A stretch of 59,417 bases of DNA from Bacteroidota bacterium (GTDB taxonomy: Bacteria > Bacteroidota > Ignavibacteria > Kryptoniales > JAKASW01): NCBI GenBank assembly GCA_021811615.1, contig JAJZNW010000141.1, positions 1 to 59,417 on the forward strand, read 5' to 3'. The notes under the pieces are model-generated. The model was not told the DNA's origin. It saw nothing but the letters and a program-made list of their open reading frames with translations, and searched no databases. This document shows positions 42,662 to 51,657 of the stretch, piece after piece. Within the stretch, counting starts at the first letter, position 1. Every line of letters begins with the position of its first letter. A program made the position numbers and the translations under genes.

Positions 42662-43684
42662 ATGACAAGAGAACTCACACAGAGAGAAAAGGAAGTTCTG
42701 CGGGAGGTAGTTCATTATTTCATATTGACTGCCAATCCGGTCGCGTCCAAGTTTCTCTCATCCAGACACGGCGCGGGACTGAGTTCTGCGACGATACGGC
42801 ATGTTATGGCACAGCTGGAGGAATTCGGCTTCCTGAACCATCCTCACACCTCGGCAGGCAGAGTTCCGACCGACAAGGGTTACAGGTTCTACCTCGACTC
42901 GTTGATTTCACTCGACAGTCTTGCGGAGGAAGAGACAAGCAGGATAAGCGAGGGATTGAACGGCTCGATGGAGTCGGGCGAACTACTCAGCGAGGCCTCC
43001 AGGCTCCTCGGCAAAGTGTCGAAACAACTTAGCCTCGTGTCGGCTCCCTATCTCGGGGACGCGGTTCTTACCAAGATCGAGCTGGTGTCGCTGAATTCGA
43101 AGAAGATACTCGTCGTGATTTCGTTGGAGACAGGTCTGATCAAAACGATAGTACTCGAGGTAGAAAGTGAAGTCGACCAGAATAAGCTGGCCAAAATTAA
43201 CTCGCTTCTAACTGAGCGGCTGTCGGGCCTGAAACTTTCTGAGATAAGGGGGACCATACTCGAAAGGGTCGGCGACTACTCGGACGAGGAGCTGATAGGA
43301 AGGTTTACCAGCATGAGCGACAGGATTTTTGCCCCGATGCCGGAGACTGATAAAGTCCACATCGGGATGCCCCAGGATTTGCTCACGCATCCGGAGTTTG
43401 AACTCCCTGAAAACCTGAAAGGCATTCTCGAGATTCTCGGAGATGAGAACGTGATACTTCATATTCTCGAGAAAGGCGAACGAACCGATCAAATAATGGT
43501 TAAGATAGGCACAGAGAACGAGGATGCAAAATTGAAGGAGTACAGCTTGATAACGGCAAAATACGAGGTCGGCGGAGTGAGCGGTACTGTCGGAGTGGTA
43601 GGTCCGAGAAGGATGCAGTATTCGCGTCTCATCCCTCTCGTGGATTTCGTGGCGAAAGTCATATCAAGCAAATTAACATCGTAG
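42662..43684 (+). CDS. hrcA: Heat-inducible transcription repressor HrcA
   Basis: 340 residues. N-terminal winged helix (TQREKEVLREVVHYFILTANPVASKFLSS, then LSSATIRHVMAQLEEFGFLNHPHTSAGRVPTDKGYRFYLD) is the hallmark of HrcA, followed by the GAF-like and dimerisation domains. HrcA represses chaperone genes by binding CIRCE and is kept active by GroEL. It is first in an hrcA-grpE-dnaJ operon; dnaK is not in this window, unlike the usual hrcA-grpE-dnaK-dnaJ order. The candidate operator upstream is not a normal CIRCE. Confidence 0.95.
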   Translation: MTRELTQREKEVLREVVHYFILTANPVASKFLSSRHGAGLSSATIRHVMAQLEEFGFLNHPHTSAGRVPTDKGYRFYLDSLISLDSLAEEETSRISEGLNGSMESGELLSEASRLLGKVSKQLSLVSAPYLGDAVLTKIELVSLNSKKILVVISLETGLIKTIVLEVESEVDQNKLAKINSLLTERLSGLKLSEIRGTILERVGDYSDEELIGRFTSMSDRIFAPMPETDKVHIGMPQDLLTHPEFELPENLKGILEILGDENVILHILEKGERTDQIMVKIGTENEDAKLKEYSLITAKYEVGGVSGTVGVVGPRRMQYSRLIPLVDFVAKVISSKLTS

Positions 43685-43692
43685 GTAAGTAA

Positions 43693-44367
43693 ATGTCAGA
43701 CGGACTGACAGATCGAAAAAACAAGCACGAGAAAGAATTGTCGGAAATGGACGAGCAGAAAGAAAAAGAAGAACAGACAACAGTGCCTGAACCAAATTCC
43801 GGCGAAACTGTCACCGAAACCGGAAAGGAAGCCGGCCGGATTGAGAGCGACATCGACAAGTTGCGGTCCCAGCTAGAAGAGTCGACCAGCCAGATGAATG
43901 CTTACAGGGACCAGCTGCTCAGGCTCGCGGCTGAATTCGAGAATTTCAGGAAACGGACTGAGGCCGAGAAGGCCGAGTTCGTGAAGTATTCTCACGAGAA
44001 GATAGTTAAGGACCTTCTCCCTATCGTGGACGATTTCGAGAGAGCCCTCTCCAACGGGAAAAAGAACACCGACTTCGACTCTTTCTACAAAGGCGTCGAG
44101 ATGATATACCAGAAAATCCAGAAGGTCTTCGAAGAAAAGGGAGTGAAACCGATCGATTCGCTCGGGAAGGAATTCGATGTCGCGTACCACGACGTTTTAA
44201 TGCAGATGCAGAAGCCGGGCGTTCCTCCACACACGGTGATAGAAGAAGTCGAACGAGGATACACGCTCCATGGGAAGGTGATCAAACATGCAAAAGTGAT
44301 CGTCGCTGCGGACCAGCCTCCGGAATCATCGGACAAAGACGAAGCTCGCGCCGGATCGAAGAACTGA
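43693..44367 (+). CDS. grpE: Nucleotide exchange factor GrpE
   Basis: 224 residues. A long charged coiled-coil N-terminus (KNKHEKELSEMDEQKEKEEQ; LRSQLEESTSQMNAYRDQLL) precedes the conserved core LAAEFENFRKRTEAEKAEF, LLPIVDDFERAL and the beta-wing region VEMIYQKIQKVFEEKGVKPI...HDVLMQMQKPGVPPHTVIEEVERGYTLHGKVIKHAKVIVA. It releases ADP from DnaK in the chaperone cycle. It starts 8 bases after hrcA and ends 18 bases before dnaJ. The N-terminus is longer than in E. coli (197 residues). Confidence 0.96.
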   Translation: MSDGLTDRKNKHEKELSEMDEQKEKEEQTTVPEPNSGETVTETGKEAGRIESDIDKLRSQLEESTSQMNAYRDQLLRLAAEFENFRKRTEAEKAEFVKYSHEKIVKDLLPIVDDFERALSNGKKNTDFDSFYKGVEMIYQKIQKVFEEKGVKPIDSLGKEFDVAYHDVLMQMQKPGVPPHTVIEEVERGYTLHGKVIKHAKVIVAADQPPESSDKDEARAGSKN

Positions 44368-44385
44368 ACAATCACAAGGATTTAA

Positions 44386-45531
44386 ATGCCAAAAAGAGAT
44401 TACTACGAAGTACTCGGAATACAGAAGACAGCTTCGCTTGACGAAGTGAAAAAAGCGTACCGCAAGCTCGCGATGCAGTACCATCCCGACAGGAATCCAG
44501 GCAACAAGGAAGCGGAAGAGAAATTCAAGGAAGCGACAGAAGCATACGAGGTGCTGAGCGACCAGGACAAACGTTCCCGCTATGACCGGTTCGGACATGA
44601 AGGCGTAAGGCAGGGAGCGGATTTCCACGATTGGGCGAATACGAACCCGAACGATATCTTCAGCGTCTTCAACGACATATTCGGCGGAGGATTCGGGGGC
44701 TCGATATTCGACGACTTCTTCGGGGGGTCGGCAAGGACCCGCCAGCGTACGGGATCCTCCGGCGGCGAACGCGGCGGTGACCTGAAGATTTCTGCCAAAC
44801 TCACGCTCGAAGAAATCAGCACCGGCGTTGAAAAGAAGGTCAAAATCAAGCGTCAGGAAAAATGCCAGACCTGCAACGGGAGCGGCGCCAAATCCGGCTC
44901 AGGATCTTCCAACTGCCCCACCTGCGGCGGGACCGGCGAGATTAGGAGAGCCACTCGGACTATGTTCGGACAATTCGTGAACATAGTTCAGTGCACCACG
45001 TGTGGGGGCTCCGGGAAAATCATCAAAGATCCCTGCCCTACCTGCGGAGGAGCCGGGCGCGTCAACGGCGAATCGACTCTTAAGGTCAAAATACCTGCCG
45101 GCGTTGGAGACGGCAACTATCTGACCTTGCGCGGTGAAGGAAATGCCGGAAGAAGAGGCGGACCTGCCGGAGATCTCATCGTCGTGATCGAAGAGGTACA
45201 GCATCAACACTTCAAGCGCGACGGTGACGACATCATCTATGAGCTGGACCTGAGCTTTCCCGAGGCAGCGCTGGGAAGCGAAATAGAGGTCCCGACACTG
45301 ACGGGGAGAGCAAAACTCAAGATCGAACCCGGAATCCAATCCGGCAAGATTTTGCGAATGCGAGAGAAAGGTCTGCCACACTTGAACGGCTACGGAAAAG
45401 GCGATCAACTTGTAGCGATCAACATTTTTACGCCCACGAAGCTCAGCAGCAAAGACAAAGAGCTGCTGAAGGATCTCGCCAAATCCGCAGGCCTGAAACC
45501 ACCGTCACGTAACGGCTCCTCATCGAAATAA
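44386..45531 (+). CDS. dnaJ: Chaperone protein DnaJ
   Basis: 381 residues. J-domain (1-70) with the HPD motif at 33-35 (QYHPDRNPG), Gly/Phe-rich linker (about 85-125), four zinc-binding CxxCxGxG repeats ([32 protein letters not shown]), and the C-terminal substrate-binding domains. It stimulates DnaK ATPase and delivers unfolded clients. It is last in the hrcA-grpE-dnaJ operon. The downstream interval is filled by palindromic repeats that may end the transcript or stabilise the mRNA. Confidence 0.97.
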   Translation: MPKRDYYEVLGIQKTASLDEVKKAYRKLAMQYHPDRNPGNKEAEEKFKEATEAYEVLSDQDKRSRYDRFGHEGVRQGADFHDWANTNPNDIFSVFNDIFGGGFGGSIFDDFFGGSARTRQRTGSSGGERGGDLKISAKLTLEEISTGVEKKVKIKRQEKCQTCNGSGAKSGSGSSNCPTCGGTGEIRRATRTMFGQFVNIVQCTTCGGSGKIIKDPCPTCGGAGRVNGESTLKVKIPAGVGDGNYLTLRGEGNAGRRGGPAGDLIVVIEEVQHQHFKRDGDDIIYELDLSFPEAALGSEIEVPTLTGRAKLKIEPGIQSGKILRMREKGLPHLNGYGKGDQLVAINIFTPTKLSSKDKELLKDLAKSAGLKPPSRNGSSSK

Positions 45532-45705
45532 ACTATGCGTCCGGCGAAGAGCACAATTGAAGACAGTCAGGCCTGAACCGCCAGGATTGTTTTTCGCTTC
45601 CGTTGTGAGTTGAGACGCCTGGCCGGTCGTATTTAGTCTTGCACATGTCTTTCAGTATCACCATCTTCGATGAGCCGTGCCAGCTTCAATCGAGTCTGTC
45701 CCTTC
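45532..45705. other. Non-coding interval downstream of dnaJ
   Basis: No gene or clear terminator. Its right end carries GTCCCTTCGG just before the palindrome array. Confidence 0.5.
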
Positions 45706-45945
45706 GGTAGTGACTCATTTTAATCCCGAAGGGATGGAATTATTGTAGAAATGTCAAGATGTAAAATCTGTGAACCCGGTACGGGTGACATTTTCCATGA
45801 GACACCGTTATTTCATATGATAATGTCATCCCTTCGGGATTTGATAATGGCTGGGAAATGGATTCTATAATAATATCACCGCTTCGCGGTTGATGTTTAT
45901 GCAAAATGAGTCACTGCCGTCCCTTCGGTTGATTATTGAAGGGAC
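45706..45945. repeat. REP-like palindrome array bounded by inverted repeats
   Basis: Four related ~27-base units: 45722-45748 and 45773-45799 on plus, 45814-45841 and 45865-45891 on minus. Each begins AA, then a short GC-rich palindrome, then a conserved TGACATTATTATAG-like tail. The palindromes are ATCCCGAAGGGAT, ACCCGGTACGGGT, ATCCCGAAGGGAT and ACCGCGAAGCGGT: stem bases differ but pairing is kept. The cluster is enclosed by 16-base inverted repeats GG(T/C)AGTGACTCATTTT (45706-45721 and 45903-45918, one mismatch) and closed by an 8-bp hairpin GTCCCTTC/GAAGGGAC (45919-45945). The arrangement resembles BIME clusters of REP elements. Confidence 0.8.
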
Positions 45946-45971
45946 TTTCCTAATATTCAACGTGACGGAAT

Positions 45972-46436
45972 ATGCTGCAGAAGATCACCAGGAAAGTTCA
46001 GGAGAATCTCGGACTTACCGGGAACGAGAGCGCGGTAATACTTTTCCTCGCCTTAGGTCTGATCGTTGGAGGAACTGCGAAGCTTCTGAGTCTTGACGGA
46101 CCGGCTTCCCATTATGATTTCACTCAGACTGACTCCTTCTTTGTCGAGGCATCATCAAAGATCGATTCGATACTTGCCGCCGAAGAGGACACCTCAGCTA
46201 ATGCGAAAAGGGACCGCTCTTTCGGGTCGAAGCTCGCCGTCTTCCCTGTCGACATAAACTCGGCGGACATCACTGAACTGACGGCCATCCCCGGCATCGG
46301 GAAAGTGATCGCTCAAAGAATTGTCGATTACAGGAACATACATGGGAAGTTTAACAAGGTTGAGGAATTGAGGAACGTGAAGGGGATCGGTGAAAAGAAA
46401 TTCGCCAGGATCAGACAACATGTGAAAGCGGGTTGA
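45972..46436 (+). CDS. ComEA-type helix-hairpin-helix protein
   Basis: 154 residues. One membrane anchor (about 20-42, SAVILFLALGLIVGGTAKLL), a polar linker, and a C-terminal double helix-hairpin-helix (about 90-152): VDINSADITELTAIPGIGKVIAQRIVDYR followed by FNKVEELRNVKGIGEKKFARI. This is the non-specific DNA-binding fold of ComEA, which receives incoming DNA in natural transformation. The stop codon directly abuts the start of the PilM-like gene, so they form an operon. A type II secretion or repair function is possible, but the anchor plus HhH form is typical of competence. Confidence 0.85.
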   Translation: MLQKITRKVQENLGLTGNESAVILFLALGLIVGGTAKLLSLDGPASHYDFTQTDSFFVEASSKIDSILAAEEDTSANAKRDRSFGSKLAVFPVDINSADITELTAIPGIGKVIAQRIVDYRNIHGKFNKVEELRNVKGIGEKKFARIRQHVKAG

Positions 46437-47303
46437 ATGAAACAGTACAGAATAGTTCTCGGGATTGAGCTTGGACTCGATTTCATCCGCATCGCCGAAG
46501 TGGAACACCGGGAAGGTGAGTTTTTCCTTTCGAAAGTTGCCGAACGTAAAATAGAAAGCATTCAGGCGGACGAACTCGTAAAAACCCTTTCCCTTCTCAT
46601 GAAGGAAGAGACGATTATGAGCCGAATAGCGTCCGTGGCGATCGATACCCGTATGACGTCTCGAGATACTATCGACATCGATCCCGACCTCGGATCTGAC
46701 GACGTGGCAAGCTTCCTCAGAGCCGAAATAGATTTTCACAACAGGTTCACAGGAAAATCGTATATCCCGGCGTACGAGATCACAAAGTCCCGTATCGATC
46801 CGTACCGGGAAGTCTTCTACGCGGCGCTGGAAAAGGGACTCCTTTTTACATTGAGAGATACCTGCACGAGATGCGGTCTCGAGCTTCAGTTCGTCGACCT
46901 CGACCACTCCTGCAGCGAGCTGGCCATCAACAAGCTCGTTCGCGATGTCGGGAATTACACTCTGATCACGGTCAAAGAAGGGCAGGTAGAGGCGAGCCTG
47001 TGCTCGAAAGGCGAGAGGATAATTTACAAGTATATCATGTATTCCGGAGAGCCATTCTATTTCATCACGAAAGCCGCTCAGGATCTCGATTTCAGGGGAA
47101 AGATCGACTCGGATAAGATATTCTTAACCGGCAGTGCGGCAGACTCTTTTCTTATCGACCTCCTGCGGAACAATGTCGACGAGAGGTATGAGCTTCTCAA
47201 TCCCCCGGAGCGGATGCAGCTGTCGAGCATAGCCTCTGAGAACAAAGAGCTTGCCGAGCACCCGCATCGATACTCGCACGCGATCGGTGCGGCGCTTAAG
47301 TAA
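46437..47303 (+). CDS. PilM/actin-like fold protein
   Basis: 288 residues. Starts with KQYRIVLGIELGLDFIRIAEVEHREGEF, the beta-strand/phosphate-1-like pattern of PilM and other actin-fold proteins, and contains YTLITVKEGQVEASL (second strand pair) and KIFLTGSAADSFLIDLL, matching the adenosine motif region. Similarity to PilM is distant and the nucleotide-binding residues are not all recognisable. PilM recruits PilN at the inner membrane in type IV pilus assembly. Its start directly abuts the stop of the ComEA gene, which supports a role in DNA uptake or pili. pilN, pilO and pilQ are not adjacent. Cytoplasmic; no signal peptide. Confidence 0.6.
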   Translation: MKQYRIVLGIELGLDFIRIAEVEHREGEFFLSKVAERKIESIQADELVKTLSLLMKEETIMSRIASVAIDTRMTSRDTIDIDPDLGSDDVASFLRAEIDFHNRFTGKSYIPAYEITKSRIDPYREVFYAALEKGLLFTLRDTCTRCGLELQFVDLDHSCSELAINKLVRDVGNYTLITVKEGQVEASLCSKGERIIYKYIMYSGEPFYFITKAAQDLDFRGKIDSDKIFLTGSAADSFLIDLLRNNVDERYELLNPPERMQLSSIASENKELAEHPHRYSHAIGAALK

Positions 47304-47306
47304 AGT

Positions 47307-47846
47307 ATGCGAATCACCGGAGGCGCTTTGAGAAGCAGGAAGCTTCTCTCAATTGAATCCGACAAACTCAGGCCGGCAACCGACAGGTTGCGGGAAACCA
47401 TGTTCGACATACTTGCAAACATGATCGACCTTGAGGGATCCCGGGCGCTTGATTTGTATGCCGGCACAGGGAGTGTCGGATTTGAGACAATAAGCCGGGG
47501 AGCAGGCCTGGTAGTCTTTGTGGAATCAGACCGGCGCATAGCGTCACTGATCGAAAAGAACGCCGAATCGCTCGGCGTAAGAACTCAATGCCTCGTTCGC
47601 GTCATGAAAGCTGAGAAATATGTTGAAGCTGCCGATCAGACTTTCGATATTGCCTATGTCGATCCACCTTATGCATTCAACAGCCGGACGCATGAAGTGA
47701 TCGAGGCGATCCTCCGCCGTAAAATTGTTGAGCCCGACGGAATCATTTGCGTCGAACATACGAAGATTTACGCACCCCCTGCCGCGAGACTGATCAGGCA
47801 GAAGATGTTCGGTGAGACGATATTATCCTTTATAAACCCGGAGTAA
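47307..47846 (+). CDS. rsmD: 16S rRNA (guanine(966)-N2)-methyltransferase RsmD
   Basis: 179 residues. N-terminal signature MRITGGALRSRKL then RPATDRLRETMFDIL; SAM-binding motif ALDLYAGTGSVGFETISRGA; catalytic DPPY in IAYVDPPYAFNS. Standard length. It methylates G966 in the 30S decoding region. It starts 3 bases after the PilM-like gene and ends 2 bases before coaD, a pairing seen in many bacteria. Confidence 0.94.
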   Translation: MRITGGALRSRKLLSIESDKLRPATDRLRETMFDILANMIDLEGSRALDLYAGTGSVGFETISRGAGLVVFVESDRRIASLIEKNAESLGVRTQCLVRVMKAEKYVEAADQTFDIAYVDPPYAFNSRTHEVIEAILRRKIVEPDGIICVEHTKIYAPPAARLIRQKMFGETILSFINPE

Positions 47847-47848
47847 GA

Positions 47849-48349
47849 ATGTCCAAATCTGGATCTTCGGAAAGAATTGCAATTTATCCCGGAACATTCG
47901 ACCCCGTCACGAACGGGCATGTGGATGTTGCCAAACGAGCGGCAGAGCTGTTCGACAAGGTGATAGTCTGCGTCGCAGTGAACACACTGAAGGCTCCGCT
48001 GTTCACCGGCGAGGAGCGCGTTGAGATGATACGCGAATCGGTGAAGGATATCAGGAACATCGAGGTGGACGAGTTCAACGGTCTTCTTGTCGACTATGCA
48101 AGAAGGATGGAGGCGCGCGCGATCGTCAGAGGATTACGGGCCGTTTCGGATTTCGAATATGAATTCCAAATGGCCCTCACCAACCGGAAGCTGTGCGCAG
48201 ATATCGATACCGTCTTCCTTATGCCGCACGAGAATTACACTTACCTTAACAGCACGATCGTCCGTGAAATAGCGAGATTCGGTGGCGACGTCGGCGAATT
48301 CGTTCCGCCGCATGTGAAGCTCCGGCTCCTAAAGAAATTCAGAACCTAA
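47849..48349 (+). CDS. coaD: Phosphopantetheine adenylyltransferase
   Basis: 166 residues. Nucleotidyltransferase signature IAIYPGTFDPVTNGHVDVAKRA with the T/HxGH motif (TNGH), the RG(L)RAVSDFEYEFQMALTNRKL segment and the C-terminal STIVREIARFGGDVGEFVP (ISSTxxR-like ATP-binding motif). It catalyses the fourth step of coenzyme A synthesis (4'-phosphopantetheine to dephospho-CoA). Follows rsmD by 2 bases in the same operon. Confidence 0.96.
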   Translation: MSKSGSSERIAIYPGTFDPVTNGHVDVAKRAAELFDKVIVCVAVNTLKAPLFTGEERVEMIRESVKDIRNIEVDEFNGLLVDYARRMEARAIVRGLRAVSDFEYEFQMALTNRKLCADIDTVFLMPHENYTYLNSTIVREIARFGGDVGEFVPPHVKLRLLKKFRT

Positions 48350-48378
48350 AGAACCATTAGCAGAAGGATACACCATTA

Positions 48379-49572
48379 ATGAAATCGCTTTCTCAAAAAG
48401 TCGATAAGATAGAAGAGTCGCAAACCATCGCCATGACCACTCTCGCCAAGAAACTTCGCGCTGAGGGCAAAAACGTGATCAGTCTCAGCGCAGGTGAGCC
48501 CGATTTTCCGACGCCGGAGAATATCAAGCAAGCTGCAATCAAAGCGATACAGGATAACTTTACGAAGTATACCCAGAATGAAGGGATACCGGAGCTGCGC
48601 GAAGCCGTCGCGGAGAAATTCCGCTCCGACAACGGTATCGATGTTAAAGCCTCGAACATCCTCGTGTCCAATGGAGGCAAGCATTCCCTCTTCAACGCCC
48701 TCCAGGCGATCCTGAATCCGGGCGACGAGGTAATAGTCCCCGCGCCCTATTGGGTTAGTTTCCCTGAGATGGTGAAGCTCGCTGATGGAACCCCCGTCAT
48801 AATGAAGACGAAGGAGGAGAATGGATTCACCTTCGATGCGTCCGACGTAGAACCGCTTCTAACCCCGAGGACGAAAGCAATTATCATAAATACCCCGTCG
48901 AACCCGTCCGGCGCAGTCATCGGAGAGGAGTCACTCCGGAGCGTCGCGAGACTCGCCAGGGAAAAAGATTTCTATATAATCTCCGACGAGATTTATGAAA
49001 AAATCATATACGACGGAAATAAACATTTTTCCATCGGGTCGATAGACGAAGTGAGGGATCGCGTCATTACATCCAGCGGGGTTTCAAAAGCGTACTCGAT
49101 GACCGGATGGCGCATCGGCTTCATCGCCGCGAACGATGAAATCATCAAGCGTGCGGCGAAGATACAGAGCCAGATGACCTCGAACGCCTCCTCCATCTCA
49201 CAGGCTGCTGCTCTGGAAGCTCTTCGCGGCCCTCAAACAGATATAGAGAAGATGCGCGCGGCTTTCGAGAAACGGCGGGACGTTATGCTTATGAAGCTCT
49301 CGCAGATAGATGGCATTACGGTAAAGAAACCCGGCGGAGCTTTTTACTTCTTCCCTTCCGTAAAAGGGCTGATCGGCAGGACATACAACGGTAAATCATT
49401 GACAGGATCATCGGACGTCGCCCACTTCATCCTGTCGGAAGCACAGGTGGCTCTCGTACCGGGTGGAGCATTCGGCTCGGACGAGAACATTCGACTGTCC
49501 TACGCTTACTCCGAAAAAGAATTAACAGAGGCAGCAGACAGAATTGCCGCTGCCGTTGCCGGGCTCAAATGA
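48379..49572 (+). CDS. Class I aspartate aminotransferase
   Basis: 397 residues. PLP-dependent fold type I: LSAGEPDFPTPENIKQAA, IPELREAVAEKF, the cofactor-contact Asn in NTPSNPSGAVI, the Asp in IISDEIYEKIIYDG, the Schiff-base Lys in SSGVSKAYSMTGWRIGF, and the substrate-binding Arg in NIRLSYAYSEKEL. Length and motifs fit the Ib aspartate/prephenate aminotransferases that make aspartate or aromatic precursors. It overlaps rlmI by 4 bases and lies 29 bases after coaD. Confidence 0.93.
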   Translation: MKSLSQKVDKIEESQTIAMTTLAKKLRAEGKNVISLSAGEPDFPTPENIKQAAIKAIQDNFTKYTQNEGIPELREAVAEKFRSDNGIDVKASNILVSNGGKHSLFNALQAILNPGDEVIVPAPYWVSFPEMVKLADGTPVIMKTKEENGFTFDASDVEPLLTPRTKAIIINTPSNPSGAVIGEESLRSVARLAREKDFYIISDEIYEKIIYDGNKHFSIGSIDEVRDRVITSSGVSKAYSMTGWRIGFIAANDEIIKRAAKIQSQMTSNASSISQAAALEALRGPQTDIEKMRAAFEKRRDVMLMKLSQIDGITVKKPGGAFYFFPSVKGLIGRTYNGKSLTGSSDVAHFILSEAQVALVPGGAFGSDENIRLSYAYSEKELTEAADRIAAAVAGLK

Positions 49573-50738
49573 TGATTCCGGTATTACGGCTCAAGAATAA
49601 GGAAGAGAAGCGGATCCTCGCCGGACATCTTTGGGTGTTCAGCAACGAGATCGGAAGTATCGAAGGAACTCCCGGCGTGGGCAACATCGTGGAAGTCAGG
49701 AGCGCGAGGAACGTCCTCCTCGGCTTCGGCTTTTACAACCCGGGGACTCTGATAGCGGTCCGGATAATTTCAAAGGAGTTCGTCGAGCCTGATTTGAAGT
49801 TCTTCGCCGATCGGCTGAGTTCGGCCATGAGGCTTCGCCGGCGGCTCTTCTCTTCCAATTTTTACCGCCTGGTGTACGGTGAAAGTGATTTTCTGCCCGG
49901 ACTCGTTGTGGACAGGTTCGACTCGCTCTTCAGCGTCCAGATATTATCTGCCGGTATGGAAATGAGGAAAGACCTCATCTACCAGGCTATTAAAGATGTA
50001 TTCTCTCCGAGTGCTATTTATGAAAGGAATGAGAGCCAGACAAGAACGCTCGAAGGGCTTCAACAGGGGAAGTCCATCGTCTACGGAGAAGAGAAGAGTG
50101 CGGATTACGACGAAGATGGTGTCGTGTTCCGTATTAACCCCTACCGCGGACAGAAGACAGGATTCTATTTCGATCAGCGGCTCAACAGGATCTTTTCGCG
50201 CAGGTTCGCGGAAGGAGCGAAGGTGCTCGACCTTTACTCAAATGAGGGGGGCTTCGCACTGAACCTTTCCAGATCGGGAGCCTCTTCCGTGAAAGCGATC
50301 GATGCATCCGGGGAGGTAATTGAATCCCTCGCGGCGAACGCTGAGTTGAACTCCCTGAAAAATGTCGAAATGGAAGCGTCAGATGCAGATGTCTACATGA
50401 AAAAGGCCATAGCGTCAGGAGAAAAATATGACGTAGTGGTCTGCGACCCTCCGAGCTTCACAAGGAACCGAAAGAGCGTTCCGGCCGCAAAGGCAGCGTA
50501 CCGAAAGCTACACGAACAGGTGTTCCAAATCCTTAATCATGAAGGGATACTCTTAACGGCCTCCTGTTCGCATCACATTTTCCGCGAAACCTTTGAGGAA
50601 GTCATATCGTCGGCGGCAGGTAGAACAGGCCGGACATTGCAGCTTCTCCATCGCGCGGGCGCATCACCGGATCATCCCGTTTTGCCTTCTATGCCCGAGA
50701 CGGAATACCTTAAGTTCAATGCTTATCGTGTGATCTGA
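49569..50738 (+). CDS. RlmI-like 23S rRNA (cytosine-5) methyltransferase
   Basis: 389 residues. N-terminal PUA domain (about 1-75, LAGHLWVFSNEIGSIEGTPGVGNIVEV), central EEHEE region (SDFLPGLVVDRF), and a SAM-dependent domain (VLDLYSNEGGFALNLSRSGASSVKAID) with the catalytic motif VVVCDPPSFTRNR and the nucleophile Cys in LLTASCSHHIF. RlmI methylates C1962 of 23S rRNA in E. coli. Start overlaps the aminotransferase stop by 4 bases, so the two are coupled. Confidence 0.92.
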   Translation: MMIPVLRLKNKEEKRILAGHLWVFSNEIGSIEGTPGVGNIVEVRSARNVLLGFGFYNPGTLIAVRIISKEFVEPDLKFFADRLSSAMRLRRRLFSSNFYRLVYGESDFLPGLVVDRFDSLFSVQILSAGMEMRKDLIYQAIKDVFSPSAIYERNESQTRTLEGLQQGKSIVYGEEKSADYDEDGVVFRINPYRGQKTGFYFDQRLNRIFSRRFAEGAKVLDLYSNEGGFALNLSRSGASSVKAIDASGEVIESLAANAELNSLKNVEMEASDADVYMKKAIASGEKYDVVVCDPPSFTRNRKSVPAAKAAYRKLHEQVFQILNHEGILLTASCSHHIFRETFEEVISSAAGRTGRTLQLLHRAGASPDHPVLPSMPETEYLKFNAYRVI

Positions 50739-50851
50739 CGAAGGAACTTACGACGGCAGGAGTTCCGTTATTCGAGAAGCCCCGTCACTGCATCTAAAAG
50801 GAAAATTATCGATATTCGGATGTCTATTATATTTTGTCAGGACCAAAAAAT

Positions 50852-51529
50852 ATGCACAAGAAAATAGTCCTTCTCGTGATTCTCGCAGCCTCTCCGGCAT
50901 TTGCACAACAATCATTCGACACATCGTCACCCGACACCCAGTATACATACATGCCGATGAAGTATCTCCCGCCCGACACGACCCTAAAGCATCACGCGCT
51001 CGGACTGGATCTGATGATAGGCAACAGCGGATTCGGTTTTGGAGTCTTCTACAGGCAGACGATCGTGGGAAATCTTTCATGGATGGCGACGTTCGCGATA
51101 TCTGAAGCGAAAGCTCCGAACGAAGTTTCTTATTATGATCCATTCACCGGCCAGAAGTTCGTGCCAGGAAAAATAAACCAGCTTTGGGTCGTACCGGTGA
51201 TGGTCGGACTTCAATACAGGCTTTTCAGGAATGAGCTCACAAATTCATTCAGGCCATATATATTTGCGGGAGTCGGCCCAAACGAAATTTTCGCTGCACC
51301 ATACGATCAGCCCCTGTCTTATAGTTTCTCACACGGTCGCGGATACTTCGGCGGAGGCGGATACTTCGGCATCGGGGCGTATTTCGGCAGCGACCCGAAC
51401 AGCCTTATAGGTGTGAGCCTGAGATACTACGTCCTCCCGATGGCGCACGGCATCGAAAGCATGCAGAACGAACCGATGGCGAATTTCAATTCGTTCTTCA
51501 TCGCGTTCAATATCGCGACTCAATACTAA
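50852..51529 (+). CDS. Outer-membrane beta-barrel protein, unknown role
   Basis: 225 residues from the ATG at 50852 (AGGA upstream; an earlier in-frame ATG at 50834 lacks signal features). Signal peptide MHKKIVLLVILAASPAFA. The mature part has alternating amphipathic strands (LGLDLMIGNSGFGFGVFYRQ; LSWMATFAI; LWVVPVMVGLQYRLF; RPYIFAGVGPNEIF; LIGVSLRYYVLPM) and ends with an aromatic residue (IATQY), as in 8-stranded outer-membrane barrels. No family name can be given. Monocistronic; convergent with uvrA. Confidence 0.75.
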   Translation: MHKKIVLLVILAASPAFAQQSFDTSSPDTQYTYMPMKYLPPDTTLKHHALGLDLMIGNSGFGFGVFYRQTIVGNLSWMATFAISEAKAPNEVSYYDPFTGQKFVPGKINQLWVVPVMVGLQYRLFRNELTNSFRPYIFAGVGPNEIFAAPYDQPLSYSFSHGRGYFGGGGYFGIGAYFGSDPNSLIGVSLRYYVLPMAHGIESMQNEPMANFNSFFIAFNIATQY

Positions 51530-51543
51530 AAGCGGGCTGGAAG

Positions 51544-51584
51544 TATCCCCGGGCAAAGTCCCGGTCACATCTGGAACGGGGATA
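51544..51584. terminator. Hairpin between convergent genes
   Basis: Arms TATCCCCG (51544-51551) and CGGGGATA (51577-51584) enclose 25 bases. It lies between the outer-membrane protein gene and uvrA, which converge. There is no strong T run, so it is only a candidate bidirectional terminator. Confidence 0.35.
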
Positions 51585-51657
51585 TATCGGGTGGCATTGC
51601 CTCTGCGGCTGAATTTGAAAAACCTAATCAGGCCGCACCACAACTTCGTTAGGCGGA

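Noticed and set aside
45722..45891. Palindromic units considered as a CRISPR array
   Set aside because: Units are in opposite orientations with unequal gaps and no cas genes.
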